DNA of 64,000 nt from Arthrobacter sp. V1I7. Lineage in GTDB: Bacteria > Actinomycetota > Actinomycetes > Actinomycetales > Micrococcaceae. Shown here in pieces: positions 36,236 to 44,460 of the stretch. Position numbers and translations under genes: made by a program. The stretch is from assembly GCF_030817015.1 (NCBI RefSeq), contig NZ_JAUSYS010000001.1, positions 3,596,001 through 3,660,000 on the forward strand, in the 5' to 3' direction. The notes below the pieces were generated by a model. It saw nothing but the letters and a program-made list of their open reading frames with translations. It did not search any database and was not told the DNA's origin. Numbering within the stretch: the first letter of the stretch is position 1; each line of letters opens with the position of its first letter.

Positions 36236-37230
36236 CACCTAGTGCCACCACTGTTGCCCAGGCGCCTGTGGCTCAGGAACCTGTTCTGCTTCCGCACGCC
36301 GAGCCAGGGATGCATGAGTTGAGCCGGTTCGGCGTACCGCTGGGGCTTGCCGGTTTGGGCGGCGGCTGGTCCGCTGCCAGGGGGGCTCTCGGATCCCCGG
36401 TGTGGCCGGAGGAAATTCTCTACGGAACAGCCACCGCCCTGTGGCTGGTCCTGACCGTCACGTACGTGTTCCGCGGCCTGCGGCGGAAAGGAACATTCCG
36501 TTCTGACCTCAAGCACGAGGTGGCAGGGCCTTTCGCATCCTTTATTCCACTCATCGGGATCCTGCTTTCCTCCCACTACAGCCAGTACCTGCCGCCCTGG
36601 GGTGCCTGGCTGTGTGGCGCGTTCATCGCCGCGCTGGCCATTGTCGCCGCACAACTCCTCGCCCACTGGGTCACCGGCGGGGTATCGATGCAGTCCATCC
36701 ACCCTGGCTACCTGCTGCCTGTCGTAGCCGGATCCTTCGTCGCCAGCATCGGATTCTCAAGCATCCACGCCCATGATGCCGCCATAGCCACATTTGGCGC
36801 CGGCATGTTCTTTTGGCTTGTCGTTGGAACTGTCGTCACCGTCCGGCTCATGACCGGAGGTGCGCTGGCACCGTCAGCCAAGACCGGACTGTCCGCATAC
36901 CTGGCTGCGCCTGCAACGGCAAACATCGCTTGGATGGTGTCACACCCCGGTCCAATGGCGGCCGCGCAGCTCGGGCTCACTGGTGTGCTGGCAATCATGG
37001 CGCTAATGCAGGTCATGCTCCTCCCTGAGTACCGTAAGCTTCCCTTTACGCAATTATTTTGGGTGTTTACCTTTCCCGTGGGCGCAACCACTAACTACGC
37101 CATCCGCTGGCTTGCCACAACTAGCCTCCCCGGCTGGGAAATTTACGCCTGGACGGTACTCGGGCTCGCAACAGCCTTCACCCTCGCCATTGCCGCCCGC
37201 ACCGCGACGACGGGAATGGCCCGCGCATAG
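36232..37230 (+). CDS. TDT/SLAC1-family transporter (TehA-like)
   Basis: 332 residues with ten transmembrane helices. The start (ELSRFGVPLGLAGLGGGWSA) and FASFIPLIGILLSSHY, HPGYLLPVVAGSFVASIGF and AAPATANIAWMVSHPG are typical of the tellurite-resistance/dicarboxylate transporter family, whose substrates include C4-dicarboxylates, sulfite and anions. Starts in the ATGA overlap with the thioesterase. Regulation by the upstream HxlR protein is inferred. Confidence 0.88.
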   Translation: MTPSATTVAQAPVAQEPVLLPHAEPGMHELSRFGVPLGLAGLGGGWSAARGALGSPVWPEEILYGTATALWLVLTVTYVFRGLRRKGTFRSDLKHEVAGPFASFIPLIGILLSSHYSQYLPPWGAWLCGAFIAALAIVAAQLLAHWVTGGVSMQSIHPGYLLPVVAGSFVASIGFSSIHAHDAAIATFGAGMFFWLVVGTVVTVRLMTGGALAPSAKTGLSAYLAAPATANIAWMVSHPGPMAAAQLGLTGVLAIMALMQVMLLPEYRKLPFTQLFWVFTFPVGATTNYAIRWLATTSLPGWEIYAWTVLGLATAFTLAIAARTATTGMARA

Positions 37231-37439
37231 CCAGACGAGCCGGACGAGGTGAATGAAGGCGACTGAGCGTCGATTAAGGTCGCAGGGCAATGATGCGCCA
37301 GCCACGGAGCGAGGGCATGATCTCGTCCCCCAGTCTCGTATCCATTGGGATACGAGACGTCTCACAGGCTCGGTCGCTATGACAATTGCAGCATCTTATT
37401 TTTCGCGAGATTGTCCGAGTTTCTTCACCATCGGCGGTT

Positions 37440-37504
37440 CTCGTAACTATGTCTCGAAACCTTCTGGTTGAATCACTGTATCCACCATTAGTTATGAGAC
37501 ACAT
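37440..37504 (+). promoter_or_regulatory. res-like recombination site A
   Basis: A 65-bp sequence just upstream of an intact serine resolvase. Inverted arms TCTCGTAACTA and TAGTTATGAGA (10 of 11) enclose GTCTCGAAACCTTCTGG. Site B at 42511-42575 matches it at 54 of 65 positions in the same orientation. The conserved outer arms with a variable centre suggest a resolvase binding site. Confidence 0.65.
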
Positions 37505-37515
37505 CGGAGCAGTCC

Positions 37516-38112
37516 ATGGCCAAACTGATTGGCTATGCACGCGTTTCCACGCGGCAGCAATCCACCGACCGGCAACAGTCAGACCTTCTTGCCGCCGGTG
37601 TCCGGCGCGATGACCTCTACATCGATCACGGCGTTTCCGGGGCGCGAACTTCACGACCACAGTTCGATCGGGCCCTCGACGCGCTGATCGATGGCGACAC
37701 CCTCGTCATCACCACGCTGGACAGGCTCGGACGTTCGACACAGAACATGCTCGCCTTCGCCGACGAACTCCGCAGTCGAGGAGCCGGCTTGCGCGTTCTA
37801 AACCTCGGTGGAGGCGATGTCGACACTGCGACATCAATGGGGTCCATGCTGTTCACGATCATGGCCGCTCTCGCGCAGATGGAACACGAGATCAAACGCG
37901 AACGCGTCACCGATTCCATCGCCAAACGCCGAGAAGCTGGAAGGGACCTTGGTGGCCGGCCTCGCCGGGTCACTGACAGCCAGATTCGAAGCGCTGTCCG
38001 CCTGGTCGAAGGCGGCGAGCCCGCTGCTCAGGTCGCACGTGATCTCGGAATGTCTCGAGCAACCTTTTATAGGCGGTCGCGAGCACTCCCGAACCAGCAG
38101 GCCGCCATTTAG
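37516..38112 (+). CDS. Serine recombinase (Tn3-type resolvase/invertase)
   Basis: 198 residues. Catalytic Ser11 in IGYARVSTRQQSTDRQQ, active-site Arg residues in TLDRLGRSTQNMLAFADEL, E-helix sequence ALAQMEHEIKRERV, and a C-terminal helix-turn-helix (PAAQVARDLGMSRATFYRRS). All key residues are kept, so it is probably active on the res-like site beginning 76 bases upstream. A remnant of a second, related resolvase lies at 42581. Confidence 0.92.
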   Translation: MAKLIGYARVSTRQQSTDRQQSDLLAAGVRRDDLYIDHGVSGARTSRPQFDRALDALIDGDTLVITTLDRLGRSTQNMLAFADELRSRGAGLRVLNLGGGDVDTATSMGSMLFTIMAALAQMEHEIKRERVTDSIAKRREAGRDLGGRPRRVTDSQIRSAVRLVEGGEPAAQVARDLGMSRATFYRRSRALPNQQAAI

Positions 38113-38153
38113 CGACGCAAAAAGACCGCCATTTATCGCTGAAAGTCACAAAT
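38102..38153 (+). repeat. Paired CCGCCATT repeat after the resolvase gene
   Basis: CCGCCATT at 38102-38109 and 38126-38133, followed by AAAGTCACA. The same paired arrangement, ending in ACAGTCACA, occurs at 42444-42491 in front of res site B, and a single copy lies at 42279-42286. They look like an end of a repeated resolvase unit. Confidence 0.55.
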
Positions 38154-38312
38154 CTTTTGAACGCGCTTGGTGGTTTGTAGCGGAAACGGTCGTATTTGAG
38201 ATGCCTTCCCGACCTGAGCCCGCTTGTCTGTCTTGTAAAACTGTTGTATTCGAAGACGGCGGCATCTGCATTCGTGCCGCTGTCTTATTGTCGGTCGTTC
38301 AGGACGCAAGCA

Positions 38313-38344
38313 GGAGCGCCCCCGGCGTGTGCAGGGGGCGCTCC
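38313..38344. terminator. Stem-loop downstream of the NRAMP-like gene
   Basis: GGAGCGCCCCC and its exact complement form an 11-bp stem with a 10-base loop, 31 bases past the stop of the minus-strand transporter gene. No T-run follows on either strand beyond a short TT, so it may act as a bidirectional or rho-assisted stop. Confidence 0.55.
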
Positions 38345-38374
38345 TTATGGGTTGGGACTCGGTGCGGGTGCTGT

Positions 38375-39688
38375 TTAGCCGAGCAGGGTGGTGATGAGTC
38401 TGATGGAGGAGGCGATGATGGCGATGAGGCCGATGGCGCCGAAGAGGTTGTGCCACCATCTGTTGCGGAGCTCTCCCATGATGGAGGACCTGTTGGCCAT
38501 GATGACGATGAGGACGCCGAGCATGGGGGCGATGAGTACGGTGAGGGATTGGGCGATGACGATCAGTGTCACGGGTGAGGACTGGAACGAAAGGGTGATG
38601 ATCAGGCCGAAGGCAAGGATCATGCCGGTGATGATGCGGGCGGTAGGCGATCCTGCTTTGGCGCCGCGGCCCAGGGCGTCGGAGAACATGGTGCCGCCGG
38701 CGGTGGCGTTGGCGATCATGGATGAGAAGGCGGCTCCTGAGAGGCCGAGAGCGAAGAGCTTGGCTCCGACGGGGCCGGCGAGGGGTGCGAAGACGGAGGC
38801 GAGGGCGTTGATGGTTCCGGCTTCGGCGCCGGTCTTGCCGAGTACGGCGGCCGCGACCATGATGACGAGGGCTGTCATGATGCCGGGGGCGACGATGCCG
38901 GGGATGGTGTCCACGAGGGTGATGTCGCGGTAGTCGGCGCGGGTGCGGCGGTGTTCCTTGATGCCGTAGGAGGTGTAGAACGCGGCGTTGATGGAGAAGT
39001 TGGTGCCGACCAGGGCCACGATGAGGATTTCACTTCCCGGCGGCAGGCTTGGAACCATGCCTTCCATGGACCGGTACCAGTCGGGCTGGGCGACGATGGT
39101 GCTGGCGATGAAGGCCAGGCCCATGAGGACAACGATGACCAGCAGGGCTTTTTCCACGATGCCGTAGACGTTGCGGAAGGCCAGAACGAAGCCGACGGCG
39201 GCAGTGCAGATCACGGTCCAGAGGACCGGGGAGCCGCCGAAGACCAGGGACAGGCCCAGGCCTGAGCCGACGGCGTTGCCGACGGAGAACATCAGGGTGA
39301 TGCCAAAGACGCCGAATCCGGCCAGGACGCCCACCCATTTGCCCAGGTGGTCCTTGATGGAGGTGATCAGGGAGGTGGGTGTGGCGATGCCGAGTCTGAC
39401 GCTCATGTCGGTGAAGAAGATCATCAGGATCGTGGAGACGGCGATGACCCAGACGAGGCTGTAGTCGAAGCGGCTGCCGGCCTGGACGGCGGTGGTGAGG
39501 TTGCCGGGGCCGAACTGCCACGCGCCGACGACGAAGGCCGGGCCCATGAGTGCAAGGTAGCCCAGGAAGGTCCGGCGCTTCGGAGCATCAGTTGTAAGTG
39601 AATCGGATGCAGGCGAAGCTTGTTCGTTGCTGACCGTATGCCCCGGCTGGACCTTTACTGCGTGGGCGGTCCTGTTGTGCTCGCGCAT
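38375..39688 (-). CDS. NRAMP-like transporter lacking the canonical metal ligands
   Basis: 437 residues from ATG 39688, set by AAGGAGG upstream. About eleven helices with NRAMP-family order. In helix 1 the canonical DPGN metal motif reads G60-P-G-N63 (WQFGPGNLTTAVQAGS), so the Asp ligand is Gly, and helix 6 has LVGTNFSINAAFYTSYG where metal transporters have the Met-Pro-His motif. It is therefore unlikely to carry divalent metals in the usual way. It is in the same direction as, and downstream of, an aldolase-family gene, with a hairpin between, and may import that enzyme's organic substrate. Confidence 0.85.
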   Translation of the reverse strand: MREHNRTAHAVKVQPGHTVSNEQASPASDSLTTDAPKRRTFLGYLALMGPAFVVGAWQFGPGNLTTAVQAGSRFDYSLVWVIAVSTILMIFFTDMSVRLGIATPTSLITSIKDHLGKWVGVLAGFGVFGITLMFSVGNAVGSGLGLSLVFGGSPVLWTVICTAAVGFVLAFRNVYGIVEKALLVIVVLMGLAFIASTIVAQPDWYRSMEGMVPSLPPGSEILIVALVGTNFSINAAFYTSYGIKEHRRTRADYRDITLVDTIPGIVAPGIMTALVIMVAAAVLGKTGAEAGTINALASVFAPLAGPVGAKLFALGLSGAAFSSMIANATAGGTMFSDALGRGAKAGSPTARIITGMILAFGLIITLSFQSSPVTLIVIAQSLTVLIAPMLGVLIVIMANRSSIMGELRNRWWHNLFGAIGLIAIIASSIRLITTLLG

Positions 39689-39759
39689 TGGCGAGTCCTC
39701 CTTCTCCAGCTGCATCGCTGGGGTCTTCGTTGACCGGTGGGAGAGTGAAGTTTAGGGGA

Positions 39760-39791
39760 GGGGTGGCGGGCCGTTGTCGGCCCGCCACCCC
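39760..39791 (-). terminator. Intercistronic hairpin between aldolase and NRAMP-like genes
   Basis: GGGGTGGCGGGCC and its exact complement form a 13-bp stem with a 6-base loop, 12 bases past the aldolase stop and 72 bases before the transporter start. No T-run; it may be an attenuator or processing site that lowers transporter expression. Confidence 0.6.
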
Positions 39792-39803
39792 TGAACTGCG
39801 ATG

Positions 39804-40739
39804 TTACGCAGGGACGGTGACGTTGCCCAGGTTGGCGGACTTCAGGGCCTTCGCGATCTCCTCGCCGGCTCCCTCGGCCAGGGGAAGCAGCGGGGGCCGG
39901 ACGGTGGCGTGCTCGAGGATGCCGCGGGCGATGAGGCCTTCCTTGAGGGCGACGGTGCCTTCCATGTGGGATCCGCGGTGGTAGACGTTCTTGGTCACCG
40001 GCAGCAGGCGGTCGTGGATGGCGCGGGCGGCGGCGTAATCCTTGGCCTTGCCTGCGGCGATGAGTTCGACCAGCGGCTCGGGGGCGAGCCCGCCGTAGCC
40101 GACCAGTGCGCCGTCGACATCGAACATGGTGTGCAGCAGGTACTCGTCGTGGCAGGTGAGGATCTGCAGATCAGGGTAGGTTTCGCGCAGGACCGGGATT
40201 TCGGTGTCCCAGCGCTTCATGTTCCGAACGCCGTTCTTGGTGGCGAACACGCCTTCCTGGCCGGCGATCTCCAGCTGGGTCTCCAGATCGTAGGTTGCCT
40301 TGGTGGCATCCGGGTACTGGAAGAGGATGAGCGGCAGGCCGGAAGTTTCGTAGATCTCCTTGTAACGGGTCTGCGGGGCGCCCTTCTGGTAGCCGAAGCG
40401 GAGCCAGCCGTGGGACGGGTAGACAAGACCGGCCTCGGCACCTGCCTCAACGGCACGCTGGGCTTCCAGCGCAGCGACTGTGTTTCCTTCGGCGGTGATG
40501 CCGGCGATGATCGGGATTTCGCCGTTGACGGCGTTCTTGAATTCACGAATGACGAGAGCGTGCTCGTCCTGGGTCAGGAAGGTGCCTTCGCCTGCGTGGC
40601 CCAGGACCACAAGGCCCTTGACGCCCTCGACGCTGGCCAGCCAGCCGCCCAGACGGTGGATCGCGTCGACGTCGACGCTGCCGTCGCGGTTGAACGGCGT
40701 CACGGGTGCGGGAACGAGTCCGCGGAGATCGATGGTCAT
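39804..40739 (-). CDS. Dihydrodipicolinate synthase/N-acetylneuraminate lyase-family aldolase
   Basis: 311 residues from ATG 40739, with AGGAAG upstream. TIM barrel with Schiff-base Lys168 in VFATKNGVRN and Tyr142 in LILFQYPDAT; the start VPAPVTPFNRDGSVDVDAIH and LGHAGEGTFLTQDEH replace the GTTGE loop with GHAGEG. The family cleaves or dehydrates keto-acid sugars as well as making lysine precursor. Being LacI-controlled and away from lysine genes, a catabolic role is likelier than DapA. Confidence 0.88.
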   Translation of the reverse strand: MTIDLRGLVPAPVTPFNRDGSVDVDAIHRLGGWLASVEGVKGLVVLGHAGEGTFLTQDEHALVIREFKNAVNGEIPIIAGITAEGNTVAALEAQRAVEAGAEAGLVYPSHGWLRFGYQKGAPQTRYKEIYETSGLPLILFQYPDATKATYDLETQLEIAGQEGVFATKNGVRNMKRWDTEIPVLRETYPDLQILTCHDEYLLHTMFDVDGALVGYGGLAPEPLVELIAAGKAKDYAAARAIHDRLLPVTKNVYHRGSHMEGTVALKEGLIARGILEHATVRPPLLPLAEGAGEEIAKALKSANLGNVTVPA

Positions 40740-40781
40740 TTGAGCTTCCTCTGTCTTGTTGATCGATATCCCGCTAGGCTG

Positions 40782-40806
40782 TGAGAACGATTGCGGGAAC
40801 GTTTTC
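40782..40806. promoter_or_regulatory. Candidate LacI-family operators
   Basis: Two CG-centred imperfect palindromes, TGAGAACGATTGCG (40782-40795) and GGGAACGTTTTC (40795-40806), lie between the divergent aldolase and LacI-type genes. CG-centred half-sites are typical of LacI regulators. Confidence 0.45.
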
Positions 40807-40866
40807 ATTCTGCAACGTGTTCCAGCTCACTGTCAAGGGCCAAGTTCGGAACAAGGAGGAAATAGA

Positions 40867-41940
40867 GTGTCTACTAAGACCATCCCGAACAGGAGAACGC
40901 CCATGGAACCGGCTGTCCCAGGCACGACCGTCACCCTCAGGGATGTTGCGGCGGCCAGCGGAGTGAGTCTTTCGACCGCCAGCCGCGCTCTGGACGAACG
41001 AGGCACCGCCTCCCGGTCCGCGGCAGCTGTCCACGTCCGGAAGGTCGCCGAGGAACTCGGATACCGCAGGAACTCCTTCGCCTCCAACCTGCGCCGGGGT
41101 GAAACCCGGACCCTCGGGGTGCTCGTTCCGCGTCTGAGCGACACCGTGATGGCCCTGATGTTCGAGGAACTCGAGCGGGCGGCGTCGGACCGCGGATACT
41201 TCGCTATGGTCGCCACCAGCGGGGACGATCCCGACGACGAACGCCGCGCCGCCGAAACACTCCTGGACCGCAATGTCGACGGGTTGATCCTCGCCACGGC
41301 CCGGCTTGACGACGAACTGCCCCGGCATCTGCGCGAACGGGGTGTGGTGCACGCGCTGGTACTGCGCACCGACGGGGTCAGTCCCTCCGCACTCGGCGAC
41401 GATGAGGTGGGCGGATACCTGGCAGTCCGCCACCTCATCGATCTCGGGCACCGCCACATCGCCGTCATCACCGGCCCGTCCTTCACCTCCACCGGAATAG
41501 CCCGTCTCGCCGGCGCCCGCAAAGCCCTGGAACAAGCAGGCATTGACCCCCGGGAAGACTGGCTGGTCGCCGCCGGCTATGGCATTGAAAGCGGCTTCTC
41601 CGCCGCGGAATCCCTGCTGGGCAGCGACAAAGGAAAACGTCCCAGCGCGGTCTTCGCCGCCAACGACAACCTGGCCATGGGGGTCATCGCGGCCGCCCAC
41701 CGACTCGATATCACCGTCGGGGAAGACCTCGCCCTGGTCGGCTACAACGACATACCCCTCTCCTCCCGCCTTTCAACCCCGCTCTCGTCCGTGCGGGTGC
41801 CTCTGGACCAGATCGCCGGCAATGCGATCGACCTCATCGTGAACCCCGGCAAGGAACCCAGGATCCGGAAATCCATGCCCACGCTCATGCCCCGCCAATC
41901 GAGCGGTTCACCCAGACACTCCGCACCATACGTTCCCTAG
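40867..41940 (+). CDS. LacI-family transcriptional regulator
   Basis: 357 residues from GTG 40867 after AAGGAGGAAATA. The helix-turn-helix and hinge are textbook (VTLRDVAAASGVSLSTASRA, YRRNSFASNLRRGETRTLGV). The periplasmic-binding-type sensor domain follows (GYFAMVATSGDDPDDERRAA, GHRHIAVITGPSFTSTGIAR, ALVGYNDIPLSSRLSTPLSS). The C-terminal 20 residues are atypical Pro/Ser-rich. It is divergent from the aldolase-transporter pair and probably represses both and itself. Confidence 0.92.
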   Translation: MSTKTIPNRRTPMEPAVPGTTVTLRDVAAASGVSLSTASRALDERGTASRSAAAVHVRKVAEELGYRRNSFASNLRRGETRTLGVLVPRLSDTVMALMFEELERAASDRGYFAMVATSGDDPDDERRAAETLLDRNVDGLILATARLDDELPRHLRERGVVHALVLRTDGVSPSALGDDEVGGYLAVRHLIDLGHRHIAVITGPSFTSTGIARLAGARKALEQAGIDPREDWLVAAGYGIESGFSAAESLLGSDKGKRPSAVFAANDNLAMGVIAAAHRLDITVGEDLALVGYNDIPLSSRLSTPLSSVRVPLDQIAGNAIDLIVNPGKEPRIRKSMPTLMPRQSSGSPRHSAPYVP

Positions 41941-42278
41941 GAGGCTGGAGCGGCACCAGCGCACACTGCCCGGACCGGCGGCTCGAGGACCTGCCGTCCG
42001 GAAGACACCTTTGAGGACCGCCACCGAACAGGTGGTGGTCCTCCCCGTCACCATGCTCTCCGCTGCCGCATCCGAGTAAGGATGTCTAAACGACAGAGCA
42101 GATGCCCGACGCGTCCGAAAACGCGGACTGACTCTCCCCAGATGCCACCCGATTTCCACGGCACCGTCCAGCTCATAGTCAGGAAGTGGCACCAACGTCG
42201 CAGGTCCCTCCCAAAGCCGGTTGCACTCGCCAGGACACCATGCAGCAGCAGCGTCCCTACGCGTTCCCTAAAGGACAC

Positions 42279-42491
42279 CCGCCATTCACCGCTGACAAAA
42301 CAACGTCAAATACCGTTGCGATTCACACATCTGTCTGATGCAACACGGGGGCTTGGAGCGGAAACGGAAGTTTGCGGCACGAACGGATGCCTGCACCGGG
42401 CGGGACCGGGCCCGTGGCCTGGGCCGCCTGGCCTCAGCTGAAACCGCCATTCGAACGGTGAAAAAACCGCCATTCTGAACGGACAGTCACA
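42279..42491 (+). repeat. CCGCCATT repeats before res site B
   Basis: Copies at 42279-42286, 42444-42451 and 42467-42474. The last two are spaced 23 bp apart and run into ACAGTCACA, matching the pair after the resolvase at 38102-38153. The stretch 41941-42510 has no recognisable gene. Confidence 0.5.
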
Positions 42492-42510
42492 TCGATTGCA
42501 ACTGGCGATT

Positions 42511-42575
42511 CTCGTAACTATGTCTCGCAACCTTCTGGTCGAATCGGCGTGTTCGCCGTTAGTTGCGAGACACAT
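42511..42575 (+). promoter_or_regulatory. res-like recombination site B
   Basis: 65 bp matching site A (37440-37504) at 54 positions in direct orientation. Outer arms TCTCGTAACTA and TAGTTGCGAGA keep the inverted symmetry although one arm position differs from site A. It precedes a resolvase relic. Confidence 0.65.
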
Positions 42576-42634
42576 GAGATCTGGGAATGTCACGCGCAAC
42601 GTCTTATAGACGGTCGCGAGCACTTAACGGCTAG
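42575..42634 (+). pseudogene. Resolvase relic: only the last 17 codons remain
   Basis: Immediately after res site B the frame LGMSRATSYRRSRALNG ends in TAG 42632-42634. It matches the C-terminal helix-turn-helix of the resolvase at 37516 (LGMSRATFYRRSRALPN). Everything between the site and these codons, about 540 bp, has been deleted. Confidence 0.8.
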
Positions 42635-42831
42635 CCGTTCGTCTCGTGTTCCCGGAAGGTGACACCAAGCGATCACAGAATGCCGCCAAAGAGCGATCAA
42701 ATTCACCACGGACGCCGTGACGGTGGAGGATGGCCTGTGCCAGGCAGACCAGACCCAGACTCGCCTGAAGATGAGGAATTTCGGCGCGTGGAAAGAGCTC
42801 TTCCCGGTAGGAAGAGGCCTTTTCTGTGGCG

Positions 42832-43245
42832 TTACTTCGGTAGGGCGCCGATCTGCTGCATGAGAGTAAAGGTGTCCGTGGCTCCCCAGTGCTCAACGAC
42901 TTTTCCGTCATCGACACGAATAATGTCTATGCCGCTGAATTCGACACTGCGACCGGTGGGCGCGACGCCCATCAGTTCCCCCTGATGCGTTCCGGTCAAC
43001 ACCACGTAGCGCGCCTCCAGATTTCCCTCCGTCAGCGCCGGCTCGGTGGTCGTGGCCCTGAGGTCCGGGAAGGCGGCCCGCATCGTGTTGACGAAGAATC
43101 TAAGCCCGTCCTTGGTGGGCGGTTGTCCGGGTAGGGGATCGTGAGCGACAAAGTCATCACTCACCAGTTCATCGATGAGGGTCAGGTCTCCGCCCTCGAG
43201 CACCTCCGTGTAAAACCGCTTGATCAATCCATTCCCGTCAGGCAT
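42832..43245 (-). CDS. SnoaL-like ester-cyclase-family protein
   Basis: 137 residues from ATG 43245, set by AAGGAGTCGGAA. The SnoaL/NTF2-like fold is shown by LIKRFYTEVLEGGDLTLIDE, LVSDDFVAHDPLPGQPPTKD, GLRFFVNTMRAAFPDLRATT and the ending FSGIDIIRVDDGKVVEHWGA, with the family's H/D pair (VAHDP, EHWG). Members are cyclases, hydrolases or of unknown role; a similar gene lies at 63264. No operon partner. Confidence 0.87.
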   Translation of the reverse strand: MPDGNGLIKRFYTEVLEGGDLTLIDELVSDDFVAHDPLPGQPPTKDGLRFFVNTMRAAFPDLRATTTEPALTEGNLEARYVVLTGTHQGELMGVAPTGRSVEFSGIDIIRVDDGKVVEHWGATDTFTLMQQIGALPK

Positions 43246-43480
43246 TTCCGACTCCTTAAGAGGATGAGACCGCAACACAAGTTTCCCACCCCGCCTATGG
43301 CACATCAACGGCTCGCGCTACCGCAGCCGGACCGCCCCTAACCTGGAAGGTTCGTGCATTTTCGTGCCGGTGAATTCCGGCGGTCTCTTCACTATCTCGG
43401 CATCGCCTCGCGGAATACCGGTAAAGCCCAAATCGTCAGGTACTCCTACGGAAATCTTGCATATTGGGAGAAAGAATCAT

Positions 43481-43650
43481 TTGAAAAGCAACGCGCCGCG
43501 ACGGCATCTGACCATTGTGGCGGCCGTGCCCGCCACCGCGGCGCAACTGGGTGCGGCGTTACCGGCAACAGCAGCCGAACGGCCCATCCCCGCAACAGCA
43601 AATGTCCGCTCCGGAGTAGTGCAGACAGTGGAGAACGCGCTCACTGTTTC
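43481..43650 (+). pseudogene. 5' end of a secreted protein gene, truncated
   Basis: TTG 43481 after GGGAGAAAG opens a signal peptide (KSNAPRRHLTIVAAVPATAA, cleavage near ATAAERP). After about 45 residues (NVRSGVVQTVENALTV) the sequence is the antisense of a DUF1326 fragment, so the mature domain is lost. Family unknown. Confidence 0.45.
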
Positions 43651-43806
43651 CCCGGCGGCGGTGACGTTTCCACTGGCAATATGGAACACATTGACACTGC
43701 GGCACTCGCCCTTCGGGCCGGTGGGAACGCCGTCGATAGGACACGGACAAATCAGCAGGCAACTGCAGTTGCCCACATACTTTCCGGACATTTCCCAAGT
43801 GGACAT
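43650..43806 (-). pseudogene. 5' fragment of a DUF1326 gene
   Basis: ATG 43806 follows AAGGAGAG. The first about 50 residues (SGKYVGNCSCLLICPCPIDG, GPKGECRSVNVFHIASGN) are typical DUF1326 starts with the Cys-x-Cys clusters. Beyond about 43650 the frame continues to 43477, but the sequence is the antisense of the secreted-protein relic and unlike the family, whose members are about 200 residues. Confidence 0.65.
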
Positions 43807-44124
43807 TAGAACTCTCCTTGCTGGCGTCACCAAGCTAAGCAGCCCGGACTGAGCGCCGACATTACGTTGAAAAACGGTGAGAAACGGGCAAAAAGCCTCG
43901 TTAAGGCCGACAGCATTCCGGCCCGTCGGGCGTGTCAATATGCCGCGTTGACCTCTCCACTGGACCTTGCGCCTGCGCGTTATCGGGTCCTTACTGGTGG
44001 TAGGAGCCCCAACCCATCCAGCGGGTTGTCCCGCGGCACCATGTCTCCCGCCATACAGGTCACGCACTCAGCCCGGGACTGAAACGGTAAGAAGGCTCCA
44101 ACCAAGGCTAATGGAGGAAGATCG

Positions 44125-44415
44125 ATGTTCGCCCGAGTCAGCACATACAAAACCGGCCCCGAAACTACTTCGGGTGCGCCTACGGAAGAAACCCTCAAGC
44201 AGGTGCTTGAAATCCCCGGATGCCTTGGCATCTATTTCCTGAACGGAAAGGAATCCGACAAAGCACTGTCGATTACCCTGTGGGACACCGAGGAAGCTCT
44301 GACTTCGAGTCAGCAGGCCGCAAATAGCATCCGCGCGGCTACCGCCAAGGAGCAACACATCCAGATTCTTGAAGTGGAAGCATTCGAAGTCACGGCCAGC
44401 AAACTGAAAGACTGA
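44125..44415 (+). CDS. Small dimeric alpha-beta barrel protein (antibiotic biosynthesis monooxygenase-like)
   Basis: 96 residues with the ferredoxin-like layout of the ABM/stress-responsive barrel superfamily: FARVSTYKTGPE, then PGCLGIYFLNGKESDKALSI and WDTEEALTSSQQAANSIRA, ending in QILEVEAFEV. The WDTEEAL motif is common in small quinol monooxygenase-like proteins. AGGAAGATCG precedes the ATG. Converges with the MFS gene across a stem-loop. Function not established. Confidence 0.7.
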   Translation: MFARVSTYKTGPETTSGAPTEETLKQVLEIPGCLGIYFLNGKESDKALSITLWDTEEALTSSQQAANSIRAATAKEQHIQILEVEAFEVTASKLKD

Positions 44416-44438
44416 ACGTTGGGTCCGGCCTGCCCGAC

Positions 44439-44458
44439 CCTGCCCCAACCGGGGCGGG
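44439..44458. terminator. Stem-loop between convergent genes
   Basis: CCTGCCCC-AACC-GGGGCGGG forms an 8-bp GC-rich hairpin with one G-T pair between the stops at 44415 and 44461. No T-run. Confidence 0.4.
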
Positions 44459-44460
44459 CG

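Noticed and set aside
39804..40739. dapA of lysine biosynthesis
   Set aside because: It lacks lysine or peptidoglycan neighbours, has a GHAGEG loop in place of GTTGE, and is under a LacI-type regulator with a transporter.
42241..42495. CRISPR array suggested by repeated CCGCCATT
   Set aside because: The repeats are only 8 bp, irregularly spaced and tied to resolvase sequences; no spacers of regular length or cas genes are present.
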